Positions 16,946 through 24,559 of a DNA stretch of 64,000 bases are shown piece by piece. A program made the translations under genes and the position numbers. The notes below the pieces were generated by a model. That model was given only the letters and a program-made list of their open reading frames with translations, did no database searches and had not been told where the DNA came from. Positions within the stretch are counted from its first letter, which is position 1; each line of letters begins with the position of its first letter. Origin of the DNA: Chitinophaga niabensis (GTDB lineage: Bacteria; Bacteroidota; Bacteroidia; Chitinophagales; Chitinophagaceae); the NCBI GenBank assembly GCA_017849435.1, contig JAFIGY010000002.1, forward strand, positions 434,001-498,000, in the 5' to 3' direction.

Positions 16946-17974
16946 TTATTTACGCACCATATACCTGCCCCAGATCATGACCATGAGCAGCACCATGCCG
17001 GTGAACTGGTGTGCCAGCGCGAACCACAGCGGGATCTTTACCTGGCTGTTCAATACGGTCAGCACACCGAGGAAAACCTGCAGCAACACCACCAGCAGAG
17101 CCAGCGCACGTACGGTGCCCAGTTGGGGAAGGGATTTCGACCGGAAATACCAGACCGTGATCAACACGGTTAGCAGATAAGCGAGGCTCCGGTGGATAAA
17201 TTGTATGGTTATCTTGTTATGCGTGATATCTTCCGGCCATCCGCCTTCACGGAGCATGCCGGAAGGCCACCACATCCCGTTCACCGTGGGCCAGGTAGGA
17301 GCAGAAAGCGCTGCATGAATGCCGGCCATGAATGCGCCGTAGATCAATTGCAAGACAAGGATGCCGAGTATCCACCCTGATAATCGCCGCAGGGCGGGAG
17401 CCTGAACGATATTCCCGGCAGGGACGCTCAGTTTGAGCGCAAACCAGAGCGTATACCAGAGCAGGCCGAGGGCGGCAATGAAATGGATCGCGAGGCGGAT
17501 ATGACTGACATACAGGTCTTCTTCGTTCAATCCGCTTTTCACCATCACCCATCCGATCAATCCCTGAAGTCCGCCCAGCAAAAAGAGGATGATCATGGGG
17601 TTGATCATGCTTTTATCGATCTTCCGTTTGATGATGAAATAAATGAACGGCACGGCAAATACCAGTCCGATCAGGCGTGCCCAGTTCCGGTGCAGCCATT
17701 CCCAGAAGTAGATCCATCTAAAATCGGTCAGGGTAAAGTGGTTATTGATATATTTGGCCTGCCCGATCTCCTGGTATTTTGCAAAAGCGGCCTGCCAGTC
17801 CGCCTCATTCATAGGCGGCAGTGCGCCGAGGATCGGCTTCCATTCCGTGATGGAAAGCCCTGATCCCGTCAATCGCGTGATTCCGCCAAGCAGTACCTGC
17901 ACGATGATCATGGCCACGCCGGTATAGAGCCAGATCACGATAGCCTTGTGCTGTTTATTTTGCTGTATATCCAT
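16946..17974 (-). CDS. ctaA: Heme A synthase (COX15/CtaA)
   Basis: 342-aa inner-membrane protein with about eight transmembrane helices that oxidises heme O to heme A for cytochrome aa3-type oxidases. Family landmarks are GGITRLTGSGLSITEWKP, the conserved EWLHRNWARLIG segment, and further His in HIRLAIHFIAALG, QFIHRSLAYLL and LAHQFTGM, which ligate heme b and the substrate heme. The length matches the proteobacterial/mitochondrial type II form. No ctaB or oxidase subunit genes are next to it. A -7 element ends only 8 bases before the ATG. Confidence 0.95.
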   Translation of the reverse strand: MDIQQNKQHKAIVIWLYTGVAMIIVQVLLGGITRLTGSGLSITEWKPILGALPPMNEADWQAAFAKYQEIGQAKYINNHFTLTDFRWIYFWEWLHRNWARLIGLVFAVPFIYFIIKRKIDKSMINPMIILFLLGGLQGLIGWVMVKSGLNEEDLYVSHIRLAIHFIAALGLLWYTLWFALKLSVPAGNIVQAPALRRLSGWILGILVLQLIYGAFMAGIHAALSAPTWPTVNGMWWPSGMLREGGWPEDITHNKITIQFIHRSLAYLLTVLITVWYFRSKSLPQLGTVRALALLVVLLQVFLGVLTVLNSQVKIPLWFALAHQFTGMVLLMVMIWGRYMVRK

Positions 17975-17982
17975 AAACCCTG

Positions 17983-17990
17983 CAAAATTA
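17983..17990 (-). promoter_or_regulatory. -7 promoter element of ctaA
   Basis: Minus-strand TAATTTTG, a perfect match, with only 8 bases between its final G and the ATG. If transcription begins about 4 bases after the motif, the leader is about 5 nt. Confidence 0.5.
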
Positions 17991-18040
17991 GGGGGAAATC
18001 CGCCGCAATCGGGATGATTTTTATCAATTCAGGAATGATT

Positions 18041-18071
18041 TTGCAGTACCGGGCCCGATTTTGTAATTTTA
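18041..18071 (+). promoter_or_regulatory. Promoter of the rnhB-rpoN operon
   Basis: TTG (18041-18043, in a TTTTG context) and TAATTTTA (18064-18071) with a 20-base spacer fit the Bacteroidota -33/-7 promoter, the last base being A in place of G. Predicted leader about 18 nt to the TTG start of rnhB. Confidence 0.5.
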
Positions 18072-18092
18072 TCGCCCGTAAAAACTGTTAAC

Positions 18093-18704
18093 TTGTTGCT
18101 GCCATATTACCAGGATACACTTATTGAAGCCGGTTGCGACGAAGCTGGAAGAGGTTGCCTGGCCGGGCCGGTATTTGCAGCGGCAGTGATTTTGCCCAGG
18201 GACTTTCGTCATCCGCTGCTCAATGATTCCAAACAGCTGAAAGAAAGCGAACGGGAAGCATTGCGCGGGGTGATCGAAAAAGATGCGCTCGCATTCGCAG
18301 TGGCCAGTATCGATAATGAAGAGATCGACAGGATCAATATCCTGAAAGCCTCGTTCAGGGCCATGCACGAAGCATTGGCACGATTATCGCTACAGCCCGG
18401 CATGTTACTGATAGACGGTAACCGTTTTCATCCCTATGGGGATATCCCGCATACCTGCATTGTACAGGGCGACGGTAAATATGCATCCATAGCTGCGGCC
18501 TCCATCCTGGCGAAAACATACCGGGATGACTATATGAAGCAGCTGCACGAACAGTTTCCGCATTACGGATGGAAGGATAACAAAGGTTATCCCACATCCG
18601 CGCACCGGGAAGCTATCCGGACCCATGGAGAAACGCCCTATCATCGAAGGTCGTTCCGCCTGCTCCCGGATCAGCTGAGCCCTGAGGGGGATGGGAAGTG
18701 GTAA
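18093..18704 (+). CDS. rnhB: Ribonuclease HII
   Basis: 203-aa enzyme that removes ribonucleotides and RNA from RNA-DNA hybrids. The metal-binding DEAGRG (D16, E17) opens the protein, followed by LNDSKQL, a third acidic residue in LLIDGNRF (near 109) and the RNase HII signature [17 protein letters not shown]. The start codon is TTG (18093), with no better start in frame. It is 12 bases upstream of rpoN, so the two are co-transcribed. Confidence 0.95.
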   Translation: MLLPYYQDTLIEAGCDEAGRGCLAGPVFAAAVILPRDFRHPLLNDSKQLKESEREALRGVIEKDALAFAVASIDNEEIDRINILKASFRAMHEALARLSLQPGMLLIDGNRFHPYGDIPHTCIVQGDGKYASIAAASILAKTYRDDYMKQLHEQFPHYGWKDNKGYPTSAHREAIRTHGETPYHRRSFRLLPDQLSPEGDGKW

Positions 18705-18716
18705 AACAGGAACGCC

Positions 18717-20210
18717 ATGTTAAAGCAAACGCAACAACAGAAATTATTACAGAAGTTATCACCTCAGCAGATCCAGCTCATGAAACTGCTGCAGGTGCCT
18801 ACTGCTGTATTGGAAGAAAGGATCAAGGAAGAACTGGAAGAGAACCCTGCGCTGGAATATGGTGAGGAAGGCCCGGAAGAAGATTTCAATAAAGATACCC
18901 AGGAAGAGTTTGATACGCCGGAAGGGGAGGAGGATGATTTTGATCCTGATGGCAGCGAGAACGAATACGATAACATCGACATATCTGAATATGTGTCAGA
19001 AGGAGATGACGAGATCGCAGATTACAAACTGAGGGACGATAATTACCCGGATCAGGATGAGAGTCGTACCATCCCCGTTCGCGTGGAGACCACCTTCCAC
19101 GACCATCTCCTCGGCCAGCTCGGCATGCTGAGCCTGGACGAGCGCCAGACGCGCATCGCGGAACAGATCATCGGCAGCATCGACGATGATGGATATCTCC
19201 GCCGCGAAGTCAGCGCCATCGTGGATGATCTTTCCTTTTCCCAGAATGTGCAAACAGATGAAGAGGAGATCCGGCAATTGATCAAACTGATCCAGCAATT
19301 CGATCCTCCCGGCGTTTGCTGTACCGACCTCAAGGAATGTCTGCTCCTGCAACTGCGGCGCAAGAACCCGGAAGATCCCGGTGTGGTGACCGCCACACAG
19401 ATACTCGATACTTATTTCGACGAGTTCACCAAAAAGCATTACGAAAAGATCCAGCGCTCCCTCAATCTTACCGACGACGACCTGAAAGAGGCCATCGGCC
19501 AGATCATCCGCCTCAACCCTAAACCGGGCGGCAACTACAGCGTGCTCAACAAAGCAGAAAGCTATGTGATCCCGGATTTCTTCATCCTCAACAATAACGG
19601 CAAGCTTGAATTATCCCTCAACAGTAAGAACGCACCCGATCTCCGTATTTCCGAAGGATATCGTGAGATGCTGAAGGAATACGATCGCGGGGATAAAAAA
19701 GACAAGCGTCAGAAAGAGGCCGTGCTTTTCATCAAACAGAAGATCGACGCCGCCAAATGGTTCATAGACGCTATCAAGCAGCGCCAGCATACCCTGCTCA
19801 GTACCATGGAGGCCATCATGAATTACCAGCAGGAATTTTTCCTCACCGGTGATGAAACCACCATGAAGCCCATGATCCTGAAGGATATTGCGGATATTAC
19901 GCAGCTGGATATTTCCACCGTCAGCCGTGTGGCCAACAGCAAGTATGTGCAGACCGAGTTCGGCACCTTCAGGCTGAAATTCTTCTTCTCCGAATCCCTT
20001 TCCACAGACAGTGGAGAAGAAGTATCCACCCGCGAGGTGAAGAAGATACTGTCAGACATGATCGGCGGAGAGAATAAACGCAAGCCGCTCAGCGACGAGA
20101 ACCTCACGAAGATGTTGCAGGACAAAGGCTACAACATTGCCCGCCGCACCGTAGCCAAATACCGCGAGCAACTCAACATACCTGTAGCACGTTTACGCAA
20201 AGAATTATAA
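18717..20210 (+). CDS. rpoN: RNA polymerase sigma-54 factor
   Basis: 497 aa. Region I is Gln/Leu-rich (LKQTQQQKLLQKLSPQQIQLMKLLQ), region II is strongly acidic (about 45-105), then come the core-binding domain, the helix-turn-helix (ITQLDISTVSRVANSKYVQT) and near the C terminus the RpoN box ARRTVAKYRE, which reads the -24 GG. Sigma-54 depends on AAA+ activators, none of which is encoded here. It is in an operon between rnhB and a membrane protein gene whose ATG follows one base after the stop. A sigma-54-like site occurs at 43751. Confidence 0.97.
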   Translation: MLKQTQQQKLLQKLSPQQIQLMKLLQVPTAVLEERIKEELEENPALEYGEEGPEEDFNKDTQEEFDTPEGEEDDFDPDGSENEYDNIDISEYVSEGDDEIADYKLRDDNYPDQDESRTIPVRVETTFHDHLLGQLGMLSLDERQTRIAEQIIGSIDDDGYLRREVSAIVDDLSFSQNVQTDEEEIRQLIKLIQQFDPPGVCCTDLKECLLLQLRRKNPEDPGVVTATQILDTYFDEFTKKHYEKIQRSLNLTDDDLKEAIGQIIRLNPKPGGNYSVLNKAESYVIPDFFILNNNGKLELSLNSKNAPDLRISEGYREMLKEYDRGDKKDKRQKEAVLFIKQKIDAAKWFIDAIKQRQHTLLSTMEAIMNYQQEFFLTGDETTMKPMILKDIADITQLDISTVSRVANSKYVQTEFGTFRLKFFFSESLSTDSGEEVSTREVKKILSDMIGGENKRKPLSDENLTKMLQDKGYNIARRTVAKYREQLNIPVARLRKEL

Positions 20211-20211
20211 C

Positions 20212-20877
20212 ATGGAAGAGCAGCGCACTCATATCAATTTTCCGCCCGCACTCCGGGCCGTAGCCGAAGTATTCTCATACCTTCTGCATCCTTTGTTCAT
20301 TCCCCTGCTCATCACGCTCATCGCCGTCACGGCGCTGCCTGAGTATTTTGTCACCTTCCGGGCCAACAGTTTCCGCTTTCCGTACGATGCGCTTTTTTTC
20401 CGCGTAGCGGCCATCAGCCTCCTGTTCCCGTTGCTCGTAGTAGTTTTGCTGCGACTTCTCGGTTTCGTGCAAAGCATACAACTCAGCGGCCGGAAAGACC
20501 GGATCATTCCCTACGTTTCCACTATCATATTTTATTTCTGGGCCTTTTACACCTTTATTCGCGAAGGCGTCAGCCCGGATTTTTTCAATGCTTTTTTCCT
20601 GGGCATTTTCATTGCGGTGATCATCTCTTTTATTGCCAATAACTTTTTGAAAATCAGCATGCACACCGTGGGTTGGGGGGGCGTCATCGGTTTCCTGCTC
20701 GCGCTTATGTGGGGCATGGATATGAACGTTTCCGTTCCGCTGGCCGTGGTAGTGCTTTTGTCCGGCATTATCGCCACATCGCGATTGGTGTTGCAAGCCC
20801 ATACTACCGGGGAAGTATATACGGGATTTATTGTGGGCATCCTCTCGCAGATGATCGCGTATGTGCTGGTAGGGTAG
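20212..20877 (+). CDS. Integral membrane protein, divergent PAP2-like
   Basis: 221 aa with about six transmembrane helices. The C-terminal half resembles type 2 phosphatidic acid phosphatases: KISMH aligns with motif 2 (PSGH), and 40 residues later SRLVLQAHTTGE matches motif 3 (SRx5Hx3D) with Glu in place of Asp. Motif 1 (Kx6RP) is not recognisable; only SGRKDRIIP stands in that place. It may be a phosphatase of a lipid carrier or an inactive relative. Translationally close to rpoN (one-base gap) and last gene of the operon. Confidence 0.75.
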   Translation: MEEQRTHINFPPALRAVAEVFSYLLHPLFIPLLITLIAVTALPEYFVTFRANSFRFPYDALFFRVAAISLLFPLLVVVLLRLLGFVQSIQLSGRKDRIIPYVSTIIFYFWAFYTFIREGVSPDFFNAFFLGIFIAVIISFIANNFLKISMHTVGWGGVIGFLLALMWGMDMNVSVPLAVVVLLSGIIATSRLVLQAHTTGEVYTGFIVGILSQMIAYVLVG

Positions 20878-20944
20878 TTTTGCAGCCGGCATTTGTTTTC
20901 CAATGACGCCGCCATTGCGTCGCACTCTTCAGCATTTTTTCAGA

Positions 20945-20993
20945 AAAAATTTTGCTGCGCAGATTCCCTGCGTAACAGCAGCGCAATTTTGTA
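20945..20993 (+). terminator. Imperfect stem-loop, possible terminator of the rnhB-rpoN operon
   Basis: Arms at 20946-20958 and 20978-20990 pair at 11 of 13 positions, with a smaller nested hairpin (TGCGCAG/CTGCGTA) and a T-rich 3' arm. It lies in the 278 bp between the operon and recA. The T tract is short, so this could also be a regulatory or repeat structure. Confidence 0.35.
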
Positions 20994-21116
20994 CTGTCCA
21001 TTGCGCGTTACCCCAATTTAAGTTTAAACACAGGATACTATAAAATTTAGTAACGCATAAGAAATGCTAAAAATTTTAGGAGAATTCGAAAATTAAATTA
21101 TAACTTGCACTACCAT

Positions 21117-21124
21117 TAAATTTG
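21117..21124 (+). promoter_or_regulatory. -7 promoter element of recA
   Basis: TAAATTTG, a perfect TAnnTTTG match 32 bases before the recA ATG (predicted leader about 28 nt). No good -33 element and no recognisable LexA-type palindrome is seen around it. Confidence 0.5.
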
Positions 21125-21155
21125 TAATCAGTACTTACTAACAAAGTCGAACATT

Positions 21156-22163
21156 ATGTCAAACGTTAATACAGACAAGCTGAAGGCGCTTCGCCTCACA
21201 ATGGATAAGATAGAAAAGGATTTCGGTAAAGGCTCCGTGATGATGATGGGAGAGAAGGCCGAAGACCAGATGGAAGTGATCTCAACGGGATCCCTCGGGC
21301 TGGACATTGCGCTGGGCGTAGGTGGTTTCCCCAAGGGCAGGATCGTAGAGATCTATGGTCCTGAGGCTTCCGGTAAAACAACGGTAGCGATCCATACCAT
21401 AGCGGAAGCGCAAAAGAAAGGCGGTATTTGCGCCATCATCGACGCTGAGCACGCCTTTGACAGTTCCTATGCCCGTAAACTGGGCGTGGACGTGGATTCC
21501 CTCCTGATCTCCCAGCCGGATCACGGTGAGCAGGGGCTGGAGATCGCAGACCGGCTGATCCTTTCCGGCGCGGTAGATGTGGTGGTGATCGACTCTGTGG
21601 CCGCCCTGGTGCCGAAAGGCGAACTGGAAGGCGAAATGGGTGAAAGCAAGATGGGGCTGCAGGCTCGTCTGATGTCCCAGGCTTTGCGGAAATTGACCGC
21701 TACCATCGCTAAAACCAATTGCTGTTGCATTTTCATCAACCAGCTGCGTGAAAAGATCGGTGTGATGTTCGGTAACCCGGAAACCACAACCGGTGGTAAC
21801 GCGCTCAAGTTCTACGCTTCCGTGCGCCTGGATATCCGCCGCATGAGTCAGATCAAGGACGGAGACGAAGCAGTAGGTAACCGCGTGAAAGTAAAAGTTG
21901 TAAAGAATAAAGTTGCACCTCCCTTCCGCCAGGCAGAGTTCGATATCATATTCGGCGTGGGTATTTCCAAAACCGGTGAACTGATCGATATGGGCGTAGA
22001 ATATGGGATCGTCCAGAAGAGTGGAAGCTGGTTCAGCTACGAAGGCAATAAGCTCGGCCAGGGCCGGGATGCCGTAAAACAGTTGCTGCTGGATAATCCG
22101 GAAGTAGCCATCGAAATTGAGAACAAAATCAAAGCCAAGCTGGCTGAACAGGCAGCATCCTGA
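21156..22163 (+). CDS. recA: Recombinase RecA
   Basis: 335-aa DNA strand-exchange ATPase. The N-terminal helix ([20 protein letters not shown]), Walker [10 protein letters not shown] (68-76), Walker [11 protein letters not shown], the L1 loop around [22 protein letters not shown] and the L2 region [21 protein letters not shown] are all present. The C-terminal tail is short and lacks the acidic run of E. coli RecA. Single gene, flanked by a promoter and a strong terminator. Confidence 0.98.
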   Translation: MSNVNTDKLKALRLTMDKIEKDFGKGSVMMMGEKAEDQMEVISTGSLGLDIALGVGGFPKGRIVEIYGPEASGKTTVAIHTIAEAQKKGGICAIIDAEHAFDSSYARKLGVDVDSLLISQPDHGEQGLEIADRLILSGAVDVVVIDSVAALVPKGELEGEMGESKMGLQARLMSQALRKLTATIAKTNCCCIFINQLREKIGVMFGNPETTTGGNALKFYASVRLDIRRMSQIKDGDEAVGNRVKVKVVKNKVAPPFRQAEFDIIFGVGISKTGELIDMGVEYGIVQKSGSWFSYEGNKLGQGRDAVKQLLLDNPEVAIEIENKIKAKLAEQAAS

Positions 22164-22248
22164 TGCCCGCCATCAGCAAAGCTTGCAGAAGAAAATAGAA
22201 AAGTTTAAAACGTTATCAATTAAACGTTTGTTTGGGTTAGTTTAGTAG

Positions 22249-22276
22249 AAGGTCCGTTGTCTAACGGACCTTTTTG
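22249..22276 (+). terminator. Terminator of recA
   Basis: Ten-base stem AAGGTCCGTT/AACGGACCTT with a four-base loop, followed by TTT. Confidence 0.85.
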
Positions 22277-22303
22277 TATTGGGAGGAACCCCTGATCACG
22301 GGC

Positions 22304-22333
22304 ATAAAAAAACAGTGCGGGGTACGCACTGTT
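22304..22333 (-). terminator. Terminator after tRNA-Thr
   Basis: On the minus strand a nine-base stem (AACAGTGCG/CGCACTGTT, five-base loop) is followed by seven T residues. It ends transcription of the tRNA and any read-through from obgE. Confidence 0.85.
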
Positions 22334-22342
22334 CAAGACCGG

Positions 22343-22416
22343 AGCCACCCATCGGGATCGAACCGACGACCTGTTATTTACGAAACAACCGCTCTGACCA
22401 GCTGAGCTAGGGTGGC
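22343..22416 (-). tRNA. tRNA-Thr (anticodon CGT)
   Basis: A 74-nt cloverleaf on the minus strand. The acceptor stem GCCACCC/GGGTGGC is perfect; D arm GCTC/GAGC; anticodon stem GTTGT/ATAAC with loop TTCGTAA giving anticodon CGT (reads ACG); variable loop AGGTC; T arm GTCGG/CCGAT with loop TTCGATC. The discriminator is T and the 3' CCA is not encoded. It sits 49 bases downstream of obgE on the same strand. Confidence 0.95.
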
Positions 22417-22465
22417 TTGTGTTTGCAAAAATAATATTCCGGGGAATATCAAGTACACCCTCCGA

Positions 22466-23482
22466 TCAAAAATTCCATTCTTCCTCCGGGTTTACCTCTG
22501 AAGTAAGCGCATCCCACAACATGTCTTTCAGTTCCTGCAACCCGGACTGGGTCATGGAAGAAATAAACACATGCGGTACATCCTCCGGCAACTCCGCGGC
22601 AATAGCTGCCTTCAATTCATCGTCCAGCATATCGCTTTTGCTGATGGCCACCAGAAATTGCTTGTCCAGCATCTCCGGGTTGTATTGCTTCAGTTCATTC
22701 ATGAGAATGTTGAATTCCTTCAGATGATCCGCACTGTCTGCCGGGATTACGAACAGCAGCACAGCATTCCGTTCGATGTGCCGGAGGAAACGGTGGCCCA
22801 GGCCGCGGCCTTCATGCGCACCTTCAATGATTCCCGGCAGGTCCGCCATGCAGAAGGATTTGTTATCCCGGTAAGACACCATTCCCAGTTGCGGGGTCAA
22901 TGTGGTGAATGCGTAGTTCGCGATCTTGGGTTTGGCAGCGGTGATCGTGGACAGGAGTGTGGACTTCCCGGCATTCGGGAACCCTACCAGCCCAACGTCC
23001 GCCAGTACTTTTAACTCCAGTATTTTCCAGCCTTCCCGGCCCGGTTCTCCCGGTTGGGCATACTCGGGGGCCTGGTTGGTAGGGCTTTTAAAATAAGCAT
23101 TCCCGCGCCCGCCCTGGCCGCCGGGCATGAAGATTACTTCTTCCCCTTCATGCAGGATTTCTGCTTCCACTTCCCCGGTTTCCTCATCCCGCACGATAGT
23201 CCCCAGCGGAACTTCAATGATGATGTCCTTTCCGTTGGCGCCCGTGCAATTATCGCCGCTCCCATTCTCCCCATTCTCCGCGATCACGTTCTTGTACCAA
23301 CGAAGGTGCAGCAATGTCCAGAGCTGGGGATTCCCCTTCAGGATAAGATGGCCGCCACGGCCACCATCGCCACCGTCAGGCCCGGCCATCGCTTTAAACT
23401 TGGTACGCATGAAATGCCTGCTTCCCGCGCCACCATGGCCGGATTTACAGAATACCCGTATGTAGTCTACAAAATTCTCCAT
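22466..23482 (-). CDS. obgE: GTPase Obg
   Basis: 338-aa essential GTPase that binds the 50S subunit. The glycine-rich Obg fold occupies residues 1-158 ([37 protein letters not shown]). The G domain follows: G1 [32 protein letters not shown] around G3, SKSD for G4 and [12 protein letters not shown] for G5. It lacks the long C-terminal extension of E. coli Obg. Co-directional with adk upstream (107-bp gap with an adk terminator). Confidence 0.97.
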   Translation of the reverse strand: MENFVDYIRVFCKSGHGGAGSRHFMRTKFKAMAGPDGGDGGRGGHLILKGNPQLWTLLHLRWYKNVIAENGENGSGDNCTGANGKDIIIEVPLGTIVRDEETGEVEAEILHEGEEVIFMPGGQGGRGNAYFKSPTNQAPEYAQPGEPGREGWKILELKVLADVGLVGFPNAGKSTLLSTITAAKPKIANYAFTTLTPQLGMVSYRDNKSFCMADLPGIIEGAHEGRGLGHRFLRHIERNAVLLFVIPADSADHLKEFNILMNELKQYNPEMLDKQFLVAISKSDMLDDELKAAIAAELPEDVPHVFISSMTQSGLQELKDMLWDALTSEVNPEEEWNF

Positions 23483-23513
23483 AACTCAAATTCCTCCGTT
23501 CCGCCAGGAACGG

Positions 23514-23567
23514 GATAAAAACAAAACGCAAAGATCGTAAAGTTTGGCCTTACCTGATCTTTGCGTT
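23514..23567 (-). terminator. Terminator of adk, long perfect stem
   Basis: Perfect 12-base inverted repeat AACGCAAAGATC/GATCTTTGCGTT (23525-23536 and 23556-23567) with a 19-base loop that can extend the stem by GTAA/TTAC. On the minus strand it is followed by a T-rich tract (TTTTGTTTTTAT). It sits between adk and obgE. Confidence 0.7.
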
Positions 23568-23589
23568 GCAATATGATATGAAAACGGGG

Positions 23590-24177
23590 TTATACCCTTA
23601 CCCCTACCAGTTCGTCGATTTCCTTGCTCAGCAGTTCGAACGTCTCTTCAATGGTACCGTCTCCCTTCACTTTCCTGAACTTGCCGAATTTCGCATAATG
23701 GTCCGCCACGGGAGCAGTTTTATTATGATACTCCACAATGCGTTTCTTCACCACATCTTCTGTGGCATCATCACTACGGCCGGAGGTGAGCCCGCGTTCG
23801 AGCAGCCGGCGTACCAGTTCATCTTCCGGCACTTCCAGGCTCAATACCATGGAAATAGCAGTTTTCTTGAGGTTTAGCAGCTTGTCCAGCGCCTCGGCCT
23901 GTGCCGTGGTGCGCGGGAACCCGTCGAAAATGAAACCCCTGGCGTCAGGGTTGGCGTCCAGTTTAGAGCTGATCATCCCGATCACTACTTCATCCGGAAC
24001 CAGCAGGCCCTGATCCATAAATTTACGTGCCTCCAGGCCCAATGGCGTTTTTTCCGCGATCTCAGACCGCAACAGGTCGCCGGTGGACAGGTGGATGAGA
24101 CTGTATTTCTCAATGATGTTGGCACTCTGCGTTCCTTTTCCACTTCCGGGAGGGCCAAATAGAATAAGATTGACCAT
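23590..24177 (-). CDS. adk: Adenylate kinase (short form)
   Basis: 195-aa enzyme interconverting AMP, ATP and ADP. P-loop GPPGSGKGTQ (8-17), AMP-binding STGDLLRSE and FDGFPRTTAQAEAL, then LLERGLTSGRSDDATEDVVKKR. The LID domain is the short type, going straight from SGRSDDAT to the next helix without the zinc or beta-sheet insertion of the 214-residue bacterial form. I start at the ATG at 24177 (MVNLILFGPPGSGKG); a further in-frame ATG at 24213 would add 12 unrelated residues. Confidence 0.95.
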   Translation of the reverse strand: MVNLILFGPPGSGKGTQSANIIEKYSLIHLSTGDLLRSEIAEKTPLGLEARKFMDQGLLVPDEVVIGMISSKLDANPDARGFIFDGFPRTTAQAEALDKLLNLKKTAISMVLSLEVPEDELVRRLLERGLTSGRSDDATEDVVKKRIVEYHNKTAPVADHYAKFGKFRKVKGDGTIEETFELLSKEIDELVGVRV

Positions 24178-24559
24178 GTTCTTCGTAATGTATTCATTCC
24201 GCCGGCAATTCACCGGCGCGTTAAAAACGTGTTAACAGCTTTCCTCCGTTGGCTAAACGGTTCTAAAGCATGAAAAGTTCAAATCAGGGATCACAGCCTT
24301 TCACTGCCTTCCGTAAGGTGCAAATATAACAAACAATTGAATGTATTGGTAATTTAAATTGGAATTGATGAAATACCGTAAAAAAACAAGAAAAAATAAT
24401 AAAAATCCTTCAAAGAATGAACGAAAACACTAGAAGAATTTTAACAGCAACCGATTGAGAATAACGAGAAAAGGCATTTATATTTTAAATGTTCGTAATG
24501 CGTTAGCCACCAGTCACTTTCCTGCATTCCCGGCCCGTGATTTTTTGTATGTTTATGGG
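24178..24559. other. AT-rich intergenic region between adk and the GH3 fusion gene
   Basis: 382 bp separating divergent genes. It contains the adk -7 element at 24321 and an A-rich block around 24370-24440. I see no small gene, riboswitch or terminator, and no exact promoter for the plus-strand gene. An open frame from 24455 into the GH3 gene is not taken as coding, because the signal peptide starts at 24560. Confidence 0.6.
24321..24328 (-). promoter_or_regulatory. -7 promoter element upstream of adk
   Basis: Minus-strand TATATTTG, a perfect match to TAnnTTTG. It would give adk a leader of about 140 nt, unusually long for this window. Confidence 0.4.
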
